Part shown: in pieces, positions 40,427 through 50,018 of the stretch
How positions within the stretch are numbered: the stretch's first letter is position 1
Layout of the letters: every line of letters starts with the position of its first letter
Source of the DNA: Rachicladosporium sp. CCFEE 5018
Lineage: Eukaryota > Ascomycota > Dothideomycetes > Cladosporiales > Cladosporiaceae
DNA length: 64,000 nucleotides
Direction: 5' to 3'
NCBI GenBank assembly: GCA_002077045.2
Contig: KZ111156.1
Location: 431,444 to 495,443 of the forward strand
The notes under the pieces: model-generated
Seen by the model: only the letters and a program-made list of their open reading frames with translations
What the model was told of the DNA's origin: nothing
Database searches by the model: none
Position numbers and translations under genes: made by a program

Positions 40427-43411
40427 TCACTGGAGTAGCTCCACCAACCTGCCGTCGACCTTGATGAGCTCTGTCATCTCCTCATCCCAAGGCGCCTGCT
40501 GCGCAACAGCGTCCTTCAGCATCTGCACTGTCTTCTTCATCTCCAGCCCAAGCTGTACAGGCAGCTTCACCCCAGCATCCAGAACCGCGAGCCAACAAGT
40601 CACCAACCCCATCAACAATTCACCCCGGTACTCGACCATCCTCGGCCACCCGTGCTGTATAACAGCCTGCAGAGCCAGCACAGCACTGATCAGCAGATCT
40701 TGCTGCTGTGCCGCATTGACGAGAGGATGCGAAAGTGTGTCGCTGAGCAAGGGTAAGACGTACTTGATGTGCTTGACGGAGTCGATGCCAAGCTCCCAAA
40801 ACATCAATGTGAGATTATCGTATAGCACTTTGACGATGCCAGGATATTGTGAGCAAAAGGCGTGCGAATGCAGGATGCCTTTCCGCAAGACATGGTCGAG
40901 CTTCCTGACGTACTGCTGTCTGCTAGCTTCGGGCGACAGCTTAGACATTGCAGGCGGATTGATAGGGAACTGTAGTCGTGCAAGGGCGAGCAGTGTGGGA
41001 TATGTGGCGGAGAGCAAGGCGATAGAGTCGGCCTCGGGCGTCAGTGATGGCAGATGCAGGAGACAGGGCATGAGCGCGTCTTCGAAGACCGGTACTAGCC
41101 CAGTCCGCTCGAGCAGTGATGGAGGCGTGGCGGCGAGGAGCTGGCGAAGGAGACCGACACCCATCAGCTTCCATCGGATCTCGACGTCGTCAATAAGCGT
41201 GAGTATAGGCGGTACGAGTAGATGCCAGTACTGCTCCACAGTCTTCGCATCCAAACTTCGCACCGACCAGGCCAGCAAGTCAAGTGCAACTTCGTTCTTC
41301 CCACTCTTCCAAGGCGTCGTCGCAACATCCTCAGACATCATGCTCAGCTTGGGCGGTAGCCCAGGGTCGTTTTTCTTGCGGCCCTGCTCAGTGAGGCTGT
41401 TTGGCTTGGACTTCGCGAACAACGGACGAACGGTAAGCTGAAGAAAGTGACTCACAAGGCTGGAGGTAAGCTCACCATGGTTCCTAACCTCCTCGATCGC
41501 CTCGGCTGGGTCTTTCACGTCCGGATTGCGAAGTTGCCATGCCATGACTACGTCGAGAGCTTCCTTCATCCATACCCCGGGCGATGTGTTCAAAGCTTTG
41601 GCGAGCTGCTTACCGTCCAGAAGAGGCTTGAAGGTGTAGGCATCAAGGAGATTGAGGTCCTGAAGACGAGCGACAAATGCACTGTACCTGCGCTGCACAG
41701 CTATGTATGCGTTAGCGGGACTGTTTTGTAGAGACGGTGAGCACGACCTACCATCAATGTTATCAGGCTGCTCAACCATCTCGACAAGTAGCGAGTACAA
41801 GACCTGGCTTCTCCAGCTCGCACCCCATCTCCTGACAGCCATGCCAAGTACATCGCGACCCGGATTGCTCGATGCTCCGTTCGCACTCTCTGGTCGCCGC
41901 CGATGCGCCTCAGTACGGTCTACAAGATCTCTGATCTCATTTCGGTGCATGTATGATGCAGTGATCACATCGCACACTTTGTTCGTAGCCTTGACACCTT
42001 CACGAGCGACTGTCGAAGGGACGGGAGGTGGTGGCTTGCGTCCAGGCTGGAGTGGTTGCGGATCAGGAGCATCTCTATATGGCACCACAGCTGCAAGCAT
42101 CCATGCCAGGTATTGCTCATCTTTACCCTGCAGAAGCGACTGAGAGATGGTACTACCATCCTCCAGTAGTGTCTCAAGTTCGTCCAGTAGTGCGCGACAG
42201 CCATCAGTGTCAGGTGTGTAGTGCGTTGCAGGGTCAACTGTCGGATCGCAAAACAGCGTGAAGTACAGATCAAGGTCGAAGATAAGTCGCATGGCTTCAT
42301 ACGGATCTGGTCCTTGGAGAGCCTTCTCCAGCTCGACTCCCACACGCTCGCGGCTGATCTTCCGCTGTAGTGCATCCTTGATCTCGGCGTTGCGCATCGC
42401 TTTCAGAGCCGGCTTGTCTATTGTAAAGCCCAGCCGACTCGCGAATCGAATCAGTCTAAGCACGCGTAGAGGATCGTCCTTGAATGTCTGATATGGTTCA
42501 AGCGGCGTCCGGATGATCTTCGAAGCCAAATCATCGTGGCCGCGGCCAGTAAAGTCTTCGACCTCTTGAGTATTGAGATTGTAGAACATTGCGTTCACAG
42601 TAGCGTCTCGGCGCAAGGCATCCTCATCAGGTGTTCCGAAGTCCATCTGAGGGTTCCTGCTGTCGTCGGTATAAGTCTCCTTCCGAAGGTTCACAAGATC
42701 GAGGTCCAGCGCGAAGATCCTCGTCGTCACTGTCTCAAGGTGCTTCGACTTCTCAGGATTGGCTTCGATCTTGTGTAGTCCGCCGACAGTCTTAGACTTG
42801 TCAGATGCACCAGCTTTGGCGTTCTCCTTGTCAGTAGTGGCAACACCGTCAAGACCGTACTTCTCAGGGTTGCCCGGGATCTCGAGGTACTGCTTGAGTC
42901 GGATGCCAAACTGGTACCCAGTCATCTTATTGATGGCAATGTCGATATCATGACTACCAATACCGAGAAGCTTGTCGCGGACCCAACCGCCGGTGAAGCG
43001 CAACGTGACGGGTTGATCCTGAAGGTGCTTGGGGGTTACGCAGTTGCCGTACTCATCGTATGAGGCTGGCGGGTCCTTGTCGATGTACGCCGCAACATCG
43101 AGCAGCAATCGACGTAAGGTCGATTCGACATCTGTGAGCTCGATCTTCGTGCCTGGAGAGGGCACGTCCTCGAATTCTTGGATCATCGGGGCCATGCTGA
43201 CCCAGCGAGTTTGGGTGTGATCAGTCGGTGTTGAGCTGATTCTCCTTCGTTTGTTTGGATGTGATGGTTCAGTGATTAGTCTGGCTGGGCTCATTGGTTG
43301 GTAGAGGCACCATGAGCTCGCGATCAACGGGACTTTTGATGGAGACTGGGATGGCCTGGGCTTGCAGAGGTAACGAGCCTCGTGACAGATCCTGCTGCGG
43401 ATGTAGTACAT
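40427..43411 (-). CDS. CCA1: CCA tRNA nucleotidyltransferase fused to TTI2-like domain
   Basis: One long frame, 977 aa after removal of a 51-nt intron (41701-41751, GTAGGT..GCTAAC..ATAG). Residues ~1-629 are a class II CCA-adding enzyme: FTGGWVRDKLLG, DIDIAI (metal-binding Asp pair), RRDATVNAMFYN, and DDPLRVLRLIRFASRLGF. Such enzymes build or repair the 3' CCA of all tRNAs. From residue ~630 (ELTSSLVSHFLQLTVRPLF) to the end the sequence matches TTI2, with LLVPPILTLIDDVEIRWKLMGVGLL and PCLLHLPSLTPEADS. TTI2 works with TEL2 and TTI1 to fold PIKK kinases (TOR, ATM/ATR). No stop or start separates the parts. ATGs at 43411 and 43294 may give mitochondrial and nuclear/cytosolic forms. It is divergent from TRS85. 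Confidence 0.87.
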   Translation of the reverse strand: MYYIRSRICHEARYLCKPRPSQSPSKVPLIASSWCLYQPMSPARLITEPSHPNKRRRISSTPTDHTQTRWVSMAPMIQEFEDVPSPGTKIELTDVESTLRRLLLDVAAYIDKDPPASYDEYGNCVTPKHLQDQPVTLRFTGGWVRDKLLGIGSHDIDIAINKMTGYQFGIRLKQYLEIPGNPEKYGLDGVATTDKENAKAGASDKSKTVGGLHKIEANPEKSKHLETVTTRIFALDLDLVNLRKETYTDDSRNPQMDFGTPDEDALRRDATVNAMFYNLNTQEVEDFTGRGHDDLASKIIRTPLEPYQTFKDDPLRVLRLIRFASRLGFTIDKPALKAMRNAEIKDALQRKISRERVGVELEKALQGPDPYEAMRLIFDLDLYFTLFCDPTVDPATHYTPDTDGCRALLDELETLLEDGSTISQSLLQGKDEQYLAWMLAAVVPYRDAPDPQPLQPGRKPPPPVPSTVAREGVKATNKVCDVITASYMHRNEIRDLVDRTEAHRRRPESANGASSNPGRDVLGMAVRRWGASWRSQVLYSLLVEMVEQPDNIDGRSCSPSLQNSPANAYIAVQRRYSAFVARLQDLNLLDAYTFKPLLDGKQLAKALNTSPGVWMKEALDVVMAWQLRNPDVKDPAEAIEEVRNHGELTSSLVSHFLQLTVRPLFAKSKPNSLTEQGRKKNDPGLPPKLSMMSEDVATTPWKSGKNEVALDLLAWSVRSLDAKTVEQYWHLLVPPILTLIDDVEIRWKLMGVGLLRQLLAATPPSLLERTGLVPVFEDALMPCLLHLPSLTPEADSIALLSATYPTLLALARLQFPINPPAMSKLSPEASRQQYVRKLDHVLRKGILHSHAFCSQYPGIVKVLYDNLTLMFWELGIDSVKHIKYVLPLLSDTLSHPLVNAAQQQDLLISAVLALQAVIQHGWPRMVEYRGELLMGLVTCWLAVLDAGVKLPVQLGLEMKKTVQMLKDAVAQQAPWDEEMTELIKVDGRLVELLQ

Positions 43412-43710
43412 TCACGACTAATTAAGTAGTCGACGTGCCAAGATGGAGGGTATGATGACAGCATGTGAGAAGCGCACTCGGTCACATCAGCTTCGCGTGT
43501 CTGCAAGTGAATCCTCCGACTCATATCAGAGCCAAACACGTCCGAGTCGAAGCCGAGGTTTATCCGGCCACATCTTGAAGTGAACCACATGAGTTGTTGC
43601 GAATGCGGTTACAGTCCTTACAGTGTCCTCGGTATCATCCTACGCGTGACCGACATCAATGTGTAATCCGGCGATCGTAACCACGCCCAGATCGCTTCCT
43701 TGCCATATCG
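43412..43710. promoter_or_regulatory. Divergent promoter region CCA1-TTI2 / TRS85
   Basis: 299 bp between two divergent starts. No specific motif recognised. Confidence 0.4.
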
Positions 43711-44900
43711 ATGCCACCGACGCCGGATGATCCTCTGCAGTCCCCGCAGGACTCGGACTCAGAGTCCAATATCAGCGTGCCCAAGAGGCGAGAGTCACTT
43801 CGGAAGTCGCCTCTCGCATCCATCACGAGTTTGCCGTACCGTCGCTCGAATGCCTCGCTCTCCACACTCTTCCAGTCCACAACCTCCCTCCCTGGAACTC
43901 ATGTCGGATCGCCAAGCGAGTCGACTAGCGGGACTCCAACTGGTGGCGTCGCCAATGGCTCGGTATTGTCGCCCGGCGCGGTGACAGCAAGACGGGAAGT
44001 CTCACCAGCTGGTCGGAGAGCGTCACTGGGTGTTGGGACAAGCGATACAATTCTGAGAGCCTTTGCACCACATGTCTCGGTGCTGGCATCGCAAGACACC
44101 GAGGAGCTGGTCCGACACAAAGGGGTCACAGGTGGGCTTCTCGAGCTGTTACGACCGTATGGCGAGCACGTGCAGGGCAAGGTGACTATACGAGACAGTA
44201 GCGGAGCAAGTCGATCCTGGGACGATTTCGGCATACGCTTCACTGGGGTTCACGATGGACTTGAGGCTCCACGGCCGGCAGACAGGCGCAGTACGGAGGG
44301 CGAGGCTGGACTCGGCCTAAATGGTGCGAAGAGGCTTTCGACGCTGGAGTTCAAGCCCGCAAGACTGAGATCCGGCGGCGATGTACCGCAGATTGAGGAC
44401 CTCGTGGACCGTCACCTGACCTTCGCCGAGGAGCAATCTAGTCCGTTCGAGGAGGATTATCTTACATCTCAGACACAAGGTTCGAAACCGTCTTCGCAAG
44501 CCGAGTCGCCCTTTTACAAACTTTACTTCAGACGATTGCTGTCTGGACTGCCTATGGTCCCGTTCGAGACCTTCTCGCACCCAGTAGCCACAGTCATCGC
44601 AATCTCTTCACGGTCACCTTCGCCGATAGAAGAGCTTCGATCTCTTTACGCGTCCTCGAACACAGGCGAAAGCAGGGTCCCTCCATGGGTTCTCAACGAG
44701 TTCCTACGATACTACGTTCTTGTTCATGACGAAGACTATGATGACATTACGAAATCTATGGCACTGTACGATCAGATGAAGCGGCACTTCGGGCTGCATT
44801 GCCACCTATTGAGATTACGAAGCACCCAGTGCGTGCCCACTGACGATGACAGCACAAAGCTTCCACGATGCGAGTGGATGGCTGCTGCCGAGGAACTCAC
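43711..44900 (+). CDS. TRS85: TRAPPIII subunit TRS85 (TRAPPC8), 3' end lost in gap
   Basis: 396 codons from ATG 43711 up to the run of N. The N-terminal ~100 residues are Ser/Pro-rich. Family blocks then appear: LRAFAPHVSVLAS, SPFYKLYFRRLLSGLPMVPFETFSHPV, and RYYVLVHDEDYDDITKS..DQMKRHFGLHCHLLRLRS. TRS85 is the subunit that makes TRAPPIII, a guanine-nucleotide exchange factor for the Rab YPT1 in autophagy and traffic. Fungal TRS85 proteins are about 700-800 aa, so roughly half is missing. No frame damage is visible before the gap; the truncation is an assembly artefact. Confidence 0.9.
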
Positions 44901-45000
44901 NNNNNNNNNNNNNNNNNNNNNNNNNNNNNNNNNNNNNNNNNNNNNNNNNNNNNNNNNNNNNNNNNNNNNNNNNNNNNNNNNNNNNNNNNNNNNNNNNNNN
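44901..45000. other. Assembly gap (100 N)
   Basis: Exactly 100 N, the usual placeholder for a gap of unknown size. It truncates TRS85 on the left and MLH1 on the right. Both are missing their 3' parts, so the true gap must be several kb. Confidence 0.98.
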
Positions 45001-45572
45001 CGAGTAGGTACGTTGTAGAAAAGATCCTCTACTTGGATTTGAGTGCCCTGTCTACCAGCACATGCCTTCGGCTCAGCGCTCTGACCGGCCTTTGGAGGTG
45101 CCAGCTTGCCACTAGCATAGTGCGCCTTCCAAGCACAGCTTGAGTCTGCCGTCTTAGTCGTGACTGACAGATGGGCGATGTGTGAGATGCTTGCCAACGC
45201 CTCACCACGAAAGCCGTACGTCCCGATTGACTGCAGGTCCTCGAATTCCTTCAATTTCGAAGTAGTGAATCTTTCACAAAGGATAGCCATGTCGTCCTTG
45301 TTGATACCGCAGCCATTGTCGGAGATCTGTAGTAGCTTGAGTCCACCGTCTTTGACGAGGATCTCCAGAGAGGTCGACCCAGCGTCGACAGCGTTCTCGA
45401 CAAGCTCTTTCAGAGCGTGAACGGGCGCAACGATGATCTCGCCTGCTGCGATCTTATTGACGACGTCCTCGTGAAGTGCGCGGATGCGTCGTGGTCCTAT
45501 CATCTCATCGGCCTTGCGCTTCGTTCCTCGTGGTGGCGAGGGCGCCGTCATGGGCGCTGAGTCTGCGGCCAT
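45001..45572 (-). CDS. MLH1: DNA mismatch repair protein MLH1, 5' part only
   Basis: 190 codons from ATG 45572 to the gap. They contain the GHKL ATPase motifs of MutL proteins: NKIAAGEIIVAPVHALKELVENAVDAGST (ATP-hydrolysis Glu and Mg2+-binding Asn), ISDNGCGI, FTTSKLKEFEDLQSIGTYGFRGEALASIS (ATP lid), and GTQIQVEDLFYNVPT. The FTTSKL..IGTYGFRG form points to MLH1 rather than PMS1. MLH1 dimerises with PMS1 for mismatch repair and with MLH3 for meiotic crossovers. The C-terminal dimerisation half, about 550 residues, lies in the gap. It is divergent from RPB8. Confidence 0.93.
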
Positions 45573-45871
45573 CGTTCACCTTGTTCTCTACGGACTAGCA
45601 CTACGTGACAGACCGTACTGCTGTGGTCAGGACGCTTGGATACAGCCCCAGAATCGTGAGTTCTGTCGTCTTATCTTCAAGTCTTTTGCCGTCGCGTACA
45701 ACACGCGATGAGGCAATCAGGCCAGAGTTCAGGCCGAACAAAATTACGCTTCACATGCTTTCCACGAACACGTCCAGAGCAATACTCTATGCGCCGGCAC
45801 GGAGCCTCACGTCAACGACCATCGCTTCATACTTCAGTCATTCTCAAGTGTAGGCCTGACTAATCGCCGCC
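45573..45871. promoter_or_regulatory. Divergent promoter region MLH1 / RPB8
   Basis: 299 bp between two divergent starts. No specific motif recognised. Confidence 0.4.
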
Positions 45872-46345
45872 ATGTCCGACGCCACACTCTACGAAGAGAC
45901 CTTCACGATCACCACCCTCACCCAAGACAAGTACGATCGAGTGACCCGGGTAATTGGCGCTTCCAAAGATTCGGCTACGGCACTCTCTCTAGATGTCAAT
46001 CATGAGCTATACCGAATGTCAGCAGGTGACGAGGTCTCGATGCTGCTGGCGACGACGCTGAACCTGGACGGCACGAAGGACGAGCGAGGATGGAGGGACA
46101 AGAAGGGAGAGCAGACGTTGGCGGATATGTACGACTATGTGTGCTATGGGAAGGTGTATCGGTTTGAGGAGGGAGAGGAGGGGAAGACGATGTGAGGGAC
46201 AACATGAAGTTTTTGAGGATCATAGCTGACAGCGTGCAGAAAATGCTACGTCTCGTTTGGAGGCCTCTTGCTCTGTCTCGATGGACCACACAAGAAGCTC
46301 TCGCCTTTGCGAATTGACCACGTCTACATGCTACTGAAGAAGTGA
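45872..46345 (+). CDS. RPB8: RNA polymerase I/II/III common subunit RPB8 (ABC14.5)
   Basis: Predicted 141-aa protein in two exons, 45872-46191 and 46240-46345. The 48-nt intron (GTGAGG..CTGAC..GCAG) restores IKCYVSFGGLLLCLDG. Family markers: LYEETFTITTL, DKYDRVTRV, LSLDVNHELY, LLATTLNLDGTKDERGW, and the YVYGKVY-like YVCYGKVYRFEE. RPB8 is an OB-fold subunit shared by all three nuclear RNA polymerases. The length equals the yeast protein (146 aa) within a few residues. Without splicing the ORF would stop after KTM and lose the conserved C-terminal strand pair, so the intron is firm. Confidence 0.95.
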
Positions 46346-46704
46346 GCTGCATGACCAATGCTGTGAGCATCATATGTGGGAAGCTGGTCAGCTTGCCTGG
46401 GCGTTTCTGCGAAGACCACGACAGGCGGCGAACCGGGTCGCGGCACCGCACAAGTCGGGCCACAGAACGTGCTGCCGAGACCTCAGGCCGGTGACGAGAG
46501 CCTTGCTCCCTCAGCGCCGGGGCAGATTATGCATCGACGGATCGAGCCAAGGCGCATCGCGGCCGAGTTATTTGAACGGCCAGCCAACTCGCCTGGGTGG
46601 ATCTTGTGGAAGGGCAGCTCCGGCAAGACAAAGTGTCGCTATAGCACGCACGGCTAAGCGGTAAGATCATGGAGGAGTGGCTGCAAACTCTCAGGGAGGC
46701 CGGA
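46346..46704. other. Convergent intergenic region
   Basis: 3' flanks of RPB8 and the Nudix gene. Small open frames occur on the plus strand but have no domain or start support. Confidence 0.4.
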
Positions 46705-47850
46705 TCATTGTGTAGGAAACTCCAGCCTCCGATGCAGCCTCGCAACAAGCTCCACACAATCCTCATCTCCCGCAGTTATGATCCCATGTCGCACGAAGAA
46801 ATCCAGCAACACAACCGCACAGTTCGGCTTGAAGCTCCCATCCCTCAGATCCTTCTTCACCTCCTCCACACTCTTCAGCTCAAAGCTTTCGACCTCATCA
46901 TCGCTCGGCTTCGGCACTACGTCTTCGCCCAGCTCTAGATCATACACATACTGACACTCCGGCTGCAGCAAGCCCGTCTCTCCGCCCGCCCTTCGATCCC
47001 GAACATGGAAGTACGTGACCGTACCCACAGCCTTGGCCTTCTCCCGGACCATCTCTTCCGGTAACGAAGCTTCTTCCCCAGCTTCTCGCACCATGCTCTC
47101 CAGCACACTCTCCCCCGTAGCGATCCCGCCAGCCACAGTGTTGTCCAGCATCCCCCCATACGTTTGTTTCGTCACCGCCCGTCGCGGTACCCATATCCGT
47201 AGCCCTCTATCCTCGCTCCTCGTGTAAGCTGTCATGTGGCAGCCATATGTGACGACGCCGAAGAGCGCGGAGGCAGCGCGCTCGATGCTGAAGAGAAGCT
47301 CTCTATTGGGGCCGTAGACGGGGTAGAGTTCGTTCCGCCAGCCCTTCAACACCTGGAAGTAGCCTGTTTCCCGCATGGCCTGTGTTGTGAGGGCTATGGC
47401 TTTTGATCGCTCTTCCTCTGTCTCGCCAGCGAGGAGTGTGAGACTTCGCTCTGAGTCGTTGATACTCCAGTCTGGCAAGCCACGAAAAGCTTCCACGACT
47501 GAGGGCAGGAGGTAGCCAAGCTCTACAGCTGGATACTTCGCGACGTGGAGTGCGTAGTAGGTGTTGACGTGCGAGAGGTAGAGCTTGGGATTCGTGTGGT
47601 AGTAGGGGAAGTTATCGCATTCGTTGATCAGGTCTAGATAGCTTTTCGGGCCTGGGGGGATTGGGGAGGGGTCTTCGAGCGACATCGAAGCATGCTTCTC
47701 GTTGAAGACTGGCTCGGATGTGGAGGTAGGATTGGCGGAGGAGGATGGGCCTGGTTCATCATCGTCGCTGAGGACCTGAGGCCAGGAAGGGAGGCGGGGC
47801 AGGGATTTGGGGAGGTAGGACCGCAGGCCGGAGAGGTTGAGGGAGTCCAT
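46705..47850 (-). CDS. Nudix hydrolase of the YJR142W / DUF4743 (thiamine pyrophosphokinase-related) family
   Basis: Single-exon 381-aa protein from ATG 47850. It has an N-terminal DUF4743 region (SYLDLINECDNFPYY, HVAKYPAVELGYLLPSVVEAF) and a C-terminal Nudix domain with an intact box (GGIATGESVLESMVREAGEEASL). IWVPRRAVTKQTYGGMLDN precedes it. Related enzymes (yeast YJR142W, plant Nudix 20/24) remove phosphate from oxidised thiamine diphosphates, acting as damage-control enzymes. That activity is inferred by family. The ~80 N-terminal residues before DUF4743 are Ser/Pro-rich and variable. In contrast to the 23580 gene, all catalytic Glu residues of the Nudix box are present. Confidence 0.9.
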   Translation of the reverse strand: MDSLNLSGLRSYLPKSLPRLPSWPQVLSDDDEPGPSSSANPTSTSEPVFNEKHASMSLEDPSPIPPGPKSYLDLINECDNFPYYHTNPKLYLSHVNTYYALHVAKYPAVELGYLLPSVVEAFRGLPDWSINDSERSLTLLAGETEEERSKAIALTTQAMRETGYFQVLKGWRNELYPVYGPNRELLFSIERAASALFGVVTYGCHMTAYTRSEDRGLRIWVPRRAVTKQTYGGMLDNTVAGGIATGESVLESMVREAGEEASLPEEMVREKAKAVGTVTYFHVRDRRAGGETGLLQPECQYVYDLELGEDVVPKPSDDEVESFELKSVEEVKKDLRDGSFKPNCAVVLLDFFVRHGIITAGDEDCVELVARLHRRLEFPTQ

Positions 47851-48222
47851 GTTGGAAAGATCGATTCTGAATTCGAGGGATAGAGGACCTTCTGCGGCGA
47901 GTACCAAATCAGGACATGGAACGCGCCGTTCACTTCGCTGTTATGTTTGCGGAGGTTATCAGCGTGCATAGGTGCATAAGTGGGGCTGAAGTGTGAGCAT
48001 GGGGAAGCAGTGATCGACGCAAGGTTCCTGAAACGTCGTAGAGCATGAGAGGTACTCGTCTATGCTAATCTCCAACGATGGCAGAAATCGCAATTGGAAC
48101 TTGATCGAGCTGTCAGGTTGCTCTAAAGATTCCTAGGATTCCCTTCTTGCACAGCCTACACCCACTTACTCCAACCTCGAAATCTCGACTCCAAGAGACT
48201 ACTGCCCCTCTCAGCCTGACTC
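47851..48222. other. Intergenic between Nudix and secreted-protein genes
   Basis: Promoter side of the Nudix gene and 3' flank of the secreted-protein gene. Nothing distinct recognised. Confidence 0.4.
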
Positions 48223-49555
48223 CTACCCTCCCCACCCATCCCCAAAGTGCCCTCCCGCCTTCTGACAAGCCGTCGCACTCGCCTGCGGGGTAGTAGTGAC
48301 AGACCAAGTCCACGTCAAAGTGAACGTCTTGGTGACATAGCCTCTCGTATACGCCATCTCAGTGATCAAATCCGTCTTCGCCGGCCCAGTGACCGTGGTC
48401 ATCTGCTCCGGCGCTCTCACTGTAGCAGGAGGTAACGTGACATACGAAGTGTCCGACACGAAGCTAGTGCTGACAAGAGTCGATGTCGGCGCGACAATGG
48501 TTGTCGTAGCGATATGAGCGTCTGAGGCCGTGACAGTGATGGTCGGAGCGTCGGCATCGCGCTTGGGGTGCGTGTGATGAGGCTTGGACACTGGTCGCGC
48601 AGCACGCCCATGATTGTCGAAGCGCTTCTGCATCTGCGCGACATTGACCGGAAAGTCGGGGCGGGCCTTCTTCAAGCCTGCGGGCATTGGATTTGTCGTG
48701 GGTAGGATCCGGCACACTGGATCTGGGTAGCGTGGCCGGGGTGGGACTGTGCAGCTGGCTGTGTGCATCTCAGTGACTGTACTTTGCTTGGCAGTCCATC
48801 GAGTGAAGGGGAAGGTCTTGGTGCTCGTTGTGGTACCGGTGACTTCTGCGGGTGTGGCCGTGAGGACCTTTGCACGTCAGCTTTTGCTCGGATGATATCA
48901 GGTCAGGTGAAGTACCGTTGTCGCTCCTGGATCTGTGATTGTCACACTATTTGCTACTGTTGAAGTATAATTGACGGTCGAGGTGGCTATGCGAAATCAG
49001 TGCCGATTATAAGCGCGATAATATTAAGCAAGGCTTACAAATGATAGAAGTCAATGGCGTCGAGCTCACAGTCTGTATAATAGTCCCATATCTAGTCGTA
49101 GTCTGTTGCGGCGCGGCAGTCAGAGTAAAACCCCTTTGCCACGCAAACGGATTGCCATTCGCATTATTGCCCAGCGCCAGAATGGACCACGTGCCAGAGC
49201 TCATCTGGCTCTTCATGATGGGACATGTGGACATCTCATTGACATCGTCCGGCACAGTAGGCACGCTCGAGCAGAGGTACTGGTCAGAGATCTGGTCATT
49301 GACCAGCATAATCGAGGCAGTGTCATTATTGCAGCCCTCGAACTGTGTGACACACGTAAAGTTGGCTCGGGAGAGGGTATTGATGAAGTAGGAGCCGCCG
49401 TTCTGGAAGTCAATACCGTATGCATTACAAGTCGAGTTCGCGTTCATCTGCCGGCGGAATATCTGCGCTGGCGAAGGTGTCCTGGCTTCTGGGAGCGCAC
49501 TGGCTGTGGTGAGCAACAAACCCGCCAAGGCCACGAGTGCGGCAGAAGCGACCAT
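48223..49555 (-). CDS. Secreted Thr/Ser-rich hypothetical protein
   Basis: Predicted 410-aa protein in three exons: 49555-49039, 48986-48916 and 48867-48223. Introns are 52 and 48 nt. The start MVASAALVALAGLLLTTASA is a clear signal peptide, with cleavage probably after ASA-LP. The next ~110 residues have spaced Cys (TCNAYGIDF, FTCVTQFEGC, YLCSS, STCPI) and may form a small disulphide domain. After that come long Thr/Ser/Val tracts (TVNYTSTV, TTTSTKTF, TATTTIVAPTST) typical of heavily O-mannosylated cell-wall proteins. KRDADAP resembles a KEX2 site. No GPI-type hydrophobic end is seen, so free secretion or wall attachment by other means is likely. No enzyme motif recognised. Confidence 0.8.
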
Positions 49556-50018
49556 TTCGATCGAGAGCAAGAAAGTGACAGCTTTGAAGAGAGCGCACTA
49601 CTCACCTACATTATGTCTACATTTCCCCAGCTTCCTGCGTTGTGCGTTCAGTATTTGACTTTCTTCCAAGCTGCGGAGATGATGAGCATTAGAGGCTTCA
49701 CTATTCGCCGCACCCAACATGGGTGAAAAGTATGAGAACGCATCGCGGCTCGTCTCGGGTGGGGTGAGCAGAGGCCACACCAGACATCAGACAACACTCA
49801 AGACACAGCACGTGGGATGCACTAATTTGCCGTTGTCAAATAGCTCCCGACGTGATCCGAGCCAAGTAGATTGTATACAGATCGTTCTGGCAGCGAAAGT
49901 CAACAGCTCGGAAACCATGGTGTTGACTCCAACGATGGTCGAAATGTACGAAACGTAGATGGCTTGTCCTCGCCGCCAACTTGTATGTCTATACACTCTG
50001 GCCCGCGAGCCAGTCGAT
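49556..50018. other. Intergenic between secreted-protein gene and NDE1-like gene
   Basis: Promoter side of the secreted-protein gene. A palindromic CACGTG E-box lies at about 49809-49814. Otherwise nothing distinct. Confidence 0.4.

Noticed and set aside
40461..41441. 326-codon plus-strand open frame opposite the TTI2-like region
   Set aside because: Antisense shadow; Ser/Cys/Arg-rich, no family resemblance, while the minus strand is clearly coding.
41438..41475. Intron at the CCA1/TTI2 junction that would end CCA1 early
   Set aside because: GTGAGC..TTCAG is only 38 nt, too short for normal fungal splicing. It would replace conserved TTI2-like sequence with a 17-residue unrelated tail.
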